DNA from: Salvator merianae
Lineage: Eukaryota > Chordata > Lepidosauria > Squamata > Teiidae
Assembly: GCA_003586115.2 (NCBI GenBank)
Contig: QVOM02000112.1
Location: 47,360,743-47,424,742 of the forward strand
Length of the DNA: 64,000 nucleotides
Direction: 5' to 3'
Below the pieces are notes generated by a model, which did not search any database, was not told the origin of the DNA, and saw nothing but the letters and a program-made list of their open reading frames with translations. The position numbers and the translations under genes were made by a program. Each line of letters starts with the position of its first letter. Within the stretch, counting starts at the first letter, position 1. Positions 58,680-64,000 of the stretch are shown here, piece after piece.

Positions 58680-60204
58680 AAAAACTCCCTATTGCCGGGC
58701 TGGCTAATGCCATGGCATAATGTTTCATACACGTATCCGTTGTTCCACAAAGCCTCTGTTACAGATGACGCTGGATTTATGACGCTCGTTTGTGTTTTGT
58801 TTTGTTTGTTAAAACGGCTTGTAGTTCTTGCGTTTCCCCCTGCCCTGGGCCAGCAAACGATTTCCTGCCACAATCTCGTTGCCCGCGTTGTTTCAAGCCC
58901 TATCGACGGCACAGCTCACGGGAAACGTGCTGGCGGTTTCCAACAGTACAAACTGCGGCCTTTGCCGGGCTTGGGTGGAGGTCAGTTGATCCTTTGACGA
59001 CTAGTGGGGTCTTCCTGCGAGCCAGTGCCTTTTGCGTCTGGAGTGGTTGGTCTTTCAGATGGGAGGGGAAAAGTGAATCCTAGCAAAGAATCGAAGGAGG
59101 CCTGGCAAGCGACGTCTGCTTGGAATCATTAAAAGGCAAAAGTTAGTACAGAACAGAACAGTCGCTGAAAGGGAAGGAGGAGAAGGAGTAGAGATCGGGA
59201 GCGGGAAAGAAGAAGCCCCTTGTGAAATATTCCCTGAGCAGCAGCACCGTCTGAACAACAGCCTTAACCAGGGCCGCCAAGGTCAAATCCAGAGGGCTAA
59301 GAAGGAGGGGGGGGGAGGGAGGGAGAACTGTTTAGCGAGGGAGCGACTCCGGCGGAGCGCGCTGCTTCTTCAACGGAGCATAGTGCTGTTTAGGCGGCGA
59401 GCACAGAACAGAACAGCCTTTGCCTGGCAAAAAGCTTTTTCTCCGAACAAATCCAACAGCTGCTTCCTCTTTAGCTGGAAAGCTGCCGTGCGCTCTCGCC
59501 GCCCGTGCAATTTGGGGCGCATGCTCAGGGCTGCTTCCTGCGGATTAGCTAGCTTCTCACCATCCCCGTTTACTGGGGAGCGGGTGGTTGGAGGTTAGAC
59601 TTCAGTGGCTACGTGAATACATCCGTAAGGTGGCCACCGAGAAGATATCTCCTTCCACCTCCTTTTGCTCCAGCCTTATTACTGAAGCGACATTTTAAAC
59701 CAGAGACAGAAGATCGCCCTAACCTTTCCACTTTGCACTAAAATACAGAACAGCGCCCGCGCTGTCTAAATAAGTCTCTCTCTTGCCCTATCCCCACACA
59801 GAAATGTTGCGCAATCGCATTCAGTAAACCCAGATTAGACTCTCCACTTTCCTCCTAGATATGAAACGAAAAGTGGGAAATGACTGTTTAACCCCACACT
59901 GATGGTTAAAAGGAGATAAGGAGGAACTAATCCACCTCCAGCGAATTGACTAGATAGCCTTGATGCCTTGGGAGCAGGATATCAAGGCAGGAAGTTCTGA
60001 GCTAAGTTACCCGGCTAGGTGGACTTCCAAAGTAGGGAGGGCAAGAATTATTTTGTAAGCAGTTTATCTGAAAGCCCAGCCTAAGTCAGTGAGCTGAGGG
60101 GGCGCGTGGTTCAGATTTTGTTTAAGTTGTTGCCTGAACCTCAGGCAAACCTGGGCTATTGTTAAAAACCTCCAGCAGAGCAACCAAATAGGCAGTGAAT
60201 CCAA
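58680..60204. other. Mixed sequence with a CpG-rich patch, no exon recognised
   Basis: A CpG-rich patch lies at about 59280-59540 (gcgactccggcggagcgcgct), next to a 10-G run near 59309. Frames on both strands between 58692 and 59598 show no family motif. The remainder is ordinary. Confidence 0.4.
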
Positions 60205-60243
60205 ACACCCACCCACCCACACACCCACACACACAGACACAGA
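60205..60243. repeat. (CCCA)/(CA) microsatellite
   Basis: acacccacccacccacacac followed by ccacacacacagacacagag; simple-sequence DNA. Confidence 0.9.
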
Positions 60244-61259
60244 GTCTATCTTCAAGAAGAAGAAAAAAGACATAAAAATATTTATCAAGAGACAAAAGCA
60301 AGCCTGATGCAAAATCAGCAGGCGTGTCCTGTAGCAGGCACACCTAAAATTAGTTCTTGTCCTCAGAAGTAGCCTTGCTCCTTCATGAGCACTCAGTACA
60401 AAGATAAATAAGGTTCTTCTCCTCTGGCAGGAAGAAAGACAAGTTCAACAGACTATGGTAAACAGGAAATTGGGCCTATTCTCCTGCTCCCCTTCTATCT
60501 CATCCAGAGCGAGTTGATTTCTTTGGCCCTGGCTTCAAAACAGGGAGCAATGCAGGCCATTAGGTACTGCATGCTCCAACAGAAAACTTGCTCATGGTGA
60601 ACACAGGAACAAGGTGCTTTTCTTGCCAGCCTGAAGACATTTTCAGATCCCCCCCCCCCAACTAGCTAAGACTGCTGGCTTGCTGTAATCCAGCTCTACA
60701 AGTGCTGGGTCCTCAGACATTTGCCTCAACAGAGAGAGAGCCAAAGGCTGAAACCTATTACTTACCGTAGGCCTCACTACTCTCTCACCTTGATCCCTTG
60801 GCACAACTTGAAGCCATAAAGTTCTCCAGGTGACCTGGAGACAATTGAAATCCCCAGTGGGCTCTTTCCTTCACAGTGAGAAGACCTTTATTCTTAGGCT
60901 AGTTATATACATTTCTTTCCCACCTTTACCAATCATTTCTGGACTGGTTGCTACATATATATGGTGCACTGGGACTCCTAATTTGTTTCTTTCCCCAGTT
61001 ACATGCTGCACTAGGGAATGGAGGGACGGCTTGCTTATTGTGAGAAGTTGCTGTCTCCTCAAGTCCTTGATTCAGATGATCCAGTTGTCCAAACCATGCT
61101 GACCTAGTTAGGCCTGCAGGCCTATAGATTACACAGTTTTAAACAATACAAGAATATGATTAAGCACAGAATATTAAACCACCAAAGATTATAAAAATAA
61201 AAAAGTTCAAACCACATTATAAGGGAAGTGAGAGCAATCTTCTTCTTAGCTGAAGGACT
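60244..61259. other. No gene seen
   Basis: Ordinary sequence with a 10-C run near 60650; nothing assignable. Confidence 0.4.
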
Positions 61260-61500
61260 GGGTAAAGAGGTGTATCTTCACCAGTTGTCTAAAAATATGC
61301 AATGAATGACTGACCTTCCTGCCCAAAGTAGAAGCCCTTTCATAACTTGGGGGCTATCATGAAGAAGGCCCTGTCATGAGCCCTCATATTTCAAGATACT
61401 GAAGACGACAGTGGCAATGCGAAGATCCAGATGATCTCAACACATAAGCAGATCATTATGGAATGAGGCACCTTTTAAGATATTTCGAATTCAAATGCTG
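61260..61500. mobile_element. LINE-derived 3'-region fragment (L2/CR1-like), second copy
   Basis: cataacttgggggctatcat gaagaaggccctgtcatgag is parallel to gttgggggccacctggagaa ggccctattcctag at 6345-6545, and gatccagatgatctcaacac continues the recalled repeat ('ccagatgatcttaatgatcg'). Two copies at opposite ends of the window support a dispersed repeat. Confidence 0.5.
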
Positions 61501-63529
61501 CCTGATCTGGAGCAAAGGACTAAAGGCTGGTGGAAAGCTTACTGAAAGGTCTAAAAAATATCAGTCCAAAGAAAATGTTTCTGATCAGCTGGGGCTCTTT
61601 AACAAAATCCAAAACGTATTCTGGGAATGTGGTCTGAGATATCATTAAACGCAATGTGAATCAAATTTACTGAAATCAGATGGCTCTGTGTTGAATACTC
61701 TACATTTTCAGACATTAGTTCCATTGACTTAAAAATAGCCATAGCTGCAAACTCAGTTAGAGTTAATATCCACATTATCTTTCTATGCTAGCTAAGAAAT
61801 ATATAGCACTTTCATTCCCACTCTGAGTAACTCTGAGATGACCAAAGATGCCATCTGCAAATGGCTCAACTGAGTCATCTTGGTGATCCACAAGCATCTT
61901 GAGCCAGTTATCAGCTGTATTTACTTAAAGCGTAAGTGGATTTGTCAGTGGATGCTGCTATTATCACTCCAAGCCTTCCTTGGAAATAAGGCCCAAAGTT
62001 TTTGAGGGTCTAGGCAACCCCAACCACTCCAAATTCAACGCGTTTACTGGGGCCAGAGAAGTCGCTGGGGTCGTTTGTCCTATTCTGCACATTCCCATCG
62101 GGCAGGCTCATTTGAGTGATTTCAAGAGCCCTCTTTCCCTGGCTGAGCCCATTGTCTTCACTGTGAGGCCTATTCCCAAGACAGTGGCTTGGCGATCTCA
62201 GTTCTTGCCAGGGTCTCACAGAAGGGAGCTCTATAGGCTGAATGTAGGCATTGTTTGTAAGGAGAAACCTTGCACTTCTATGTGGGAGAATACAAGAACC
62301 CCTCTCTTTTAAAAAGCCAAGAGGGGAGAGAAGGCTGAAGCAAGGGGCTTCTTCTCCTTAGCATAGCTTCACCAGTGGGGAGGGGGCTCCTCTGCCTACT
62401 CAGTGGTCAGAAAATAATAGGATTCTTGCCTGCAGTGAAAGGCCAGTTGAGAAGGAAAGCCTGGGGTAGAAAAAGCAAGGAAGAGACCCAACCACTTTAG
62501 AGAAGGACAGGTGTTCAAAGTAAGTGAGTCCTGTCATTCAGGTGGTGGACAGTGGGCTGGAATCTACTTACACAAAGCAGAAGAGGTCCCTTTTGCATAT
62601 ATATCATTTATATTTGAGCGGTGTTTTGTTCTGCCAACTAGCAAGAAACCTGGGACACCAGAAGGAAAACTGAGGTTATTTTAAAAAGTTTAAAATACCC
62701 AATTTGGAACCCCTTGGTTTAGTCCTGAAATAAAAATCAGGGTGTCACCAAATCCTCCTGAAAGTCCATCACTGCTGCTATTTTTGTGACACTGGGTTTT
62801 AAAACAGTCCCTTTTCAGTGTTTCCCGTTGTTTCTTTTCTGATATGATTATCAGGTAGCCAACATTTCTACTCGATCAGTTTTGGTTCAGTAGTTAAAAA
62901 CTGATATTCCATGTGGGTTGTATTACCAAACTGTGTTCCAAAATAGGATGAAGGTGGATGCTTCGGACATGCAGACTGAGTTATACAAATGCTGATTATT
63001 AATAATATTTCCATCACCACAAGCTGAGAGGGATCTTGCTTTCCAAATAAGTGAGACAAAACTTTGTGTCTTTATTCCTTTTCCGTTCCCTGTAATTTGG
63101 ACCTAGCTATGGTAATTCAACCAGAGAGGCTCAGCTCCTGGCTACAAAACAGAGGACTTCGAATTCAGTCCAGCTGGAAGAGGATAATGGCAAGCGCCAT
63201 GGATGTGTCCACGATCGCCAGGAATCGTGACAAAACAGCACTGGCGGTGTTCATTCATTCTGCACAACTTAAAAAAAAAGGATCCTGCCTGTGGACTAAG
63301 ACCCCGAAGTCTCTCCTCTTTTTTTTGGCATAGAGTCGCTCCCTTAAGGAACACAGGAAATTCTGGTCTGCGTCGGAATTATCTTTGGCTTTCATTTCTG
63401 GGGAATCGTGGTCTTCTCTCGCCTGAAACTGGCTTTCCTCTTCAGGTTGGTGTGGGAATGACGTCGAATTGATTCCAGTCAGACTAAATCTCCAAAGCAC
63501 TCTGTTCCGAACTGGGTTGCGGAAGTAAA
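61501..63529. other. No gene recognised
   Basis: At 61980-62312 an open frame of 110 codons on + and a shorter one on - have no known motif. The remainder is AT-leaning until CpG content rises after about 63480. Confidence 0.4.
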
Positions 63530-64000
63530 ATCCTTTGGAAAAGTCGTTTCTGTGGAGAGGCACGGGACGTTGTACGGGACGCCATGTGCAGCTGCAGTTC
63601 CAGGTTAATCCGGCAGGGACACTGAAAGCCCCTTTCGAGATCGCTCTTTCCCTTCCCCTTCCCCCCGCCTCCGCCAACCTGCGTTCTGGGAAGCCCTCGC
63701 TAGCACTTAGCCCTGCTATTGTATTATCCCAGAACAGGCGTCCCTCCCCTCCCCAAGGCAGAGGAAGGGGGAGGCACGCGGAGCGCCGCTCGCTTCCTCC
63801 TTCCTACCCGCTCGCTTGCAGGGTGGGACGCACAAAAGACGGCTTGAAAGAAGCTTCCAGCCCAGGCGAGCTCTCAGCCACGTCAAGCCCTTGCCATCAC
63901 TATTGCTTGCTGATATTTGCATGCCGCTCCGCTGTGGAAGGCTGCCCGCTCCGTAGCCGTGGAAGGAAGCGCCTGGAGCGGGCCTAGCCGTGGGTTGCAC
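63530..64000. promoter_or_regulatory. CpG-rich block running off the window end
   Basis: CG pairs become frequent (gcacgggacgttgtacggga cg, gaggcacgcggagcgccgct, gccgctccgctgtgg). A minus-strand frame (63716-64000) and a plus-strand frame (63535-63987) overlap; neither has a recognisable domain. It may be the edge of a CpG island promoter for a gene to the right. Confidence 0.5.

Noticed and set aside
1..64000. CRISPR array, operon or bacterial mobile system
   Set aside because: No regularly spaced direct repeats with unique spacers, no dense coding and clear vertebrate retrotransposons throughout.

Overview
This window reads as vertebrate nuclear DNA, most likely from a squamate reptile (lizard or snake). 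The strongest clue is a degraded BovB (RTE-clade) LINE at about 21.8-23.2 kb. It sits with L2/CR1-superfamily LINE copies and their 3' UTR fragments, an L1 tail, tRNA-derived SINEs, LTR-like pieces and several palindromic non-autonomous DNA transposons. BovB is abundant in squamates and ruminants, but this mixture of CR1/L2, tRNA SINEs and small DNA transposons fits a squamate. The species call is an inference. No prokaryotic gene organisation, tRNA gene, rRNA gene or CRISPR array is visible.

I could not identify any protein-coding exon with confidence. Open frames are short (longest 243 codons). They overlap on both strands, carry no family motif I recognise, and several long ones only reflect GC-rich, stop-poor DNA. 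The only convincing protein-coding signatures are decayed retrotransposon reverse transcriptases: BovB at 21.8-23.2 kb, L2-like copies at 11.7-13.4 kb and 53.2-54.1 kb, and an L1 ORF2 C-terminus at 56.5-57.1 kb.

Layout. 1-34 kb is AT-leaning intergenic or intronic DNA with scattered old transposons. 35-48.4 kb is a belt of CpG-rich blocks separated by ordinary sequence, densest at 43.9-45.0 and 46.5-48.3 kb, with purine, pyrimidine and GC tracts. It looks like a CpG-island cluster (promoter or Polycomb-type regulatory domain) of a developmental or broadly expressed gene whose coding exons I could not recognise. 48.4-57.7 kb returns to repeat-bearing DNA. Smaller CpG-rich blocks occur at 57.9-58.1, 59.3-59.5 and 63.5-64.0 kb, the last running off the end.

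The best-supported structures are nested and palindromic mobile elements. A 180-bp near-perfect palindrome family (MITE-A) has three full copies of exactly 180 bp, each with a 3-bp target duplication, plus two damaged copies; one copy interrupts the L1 tail. A hAT-like foldback with a perfect 8-bp duplication landed at the tip of another MITE. Two copies of one tRNA-derived SINE have clear target duplications, one nested in an L2/CR1 3' UTR. A run of five hairpin structures interrupts an L2 copy. Family names rest on recalled consensus patterns, not on a database search.
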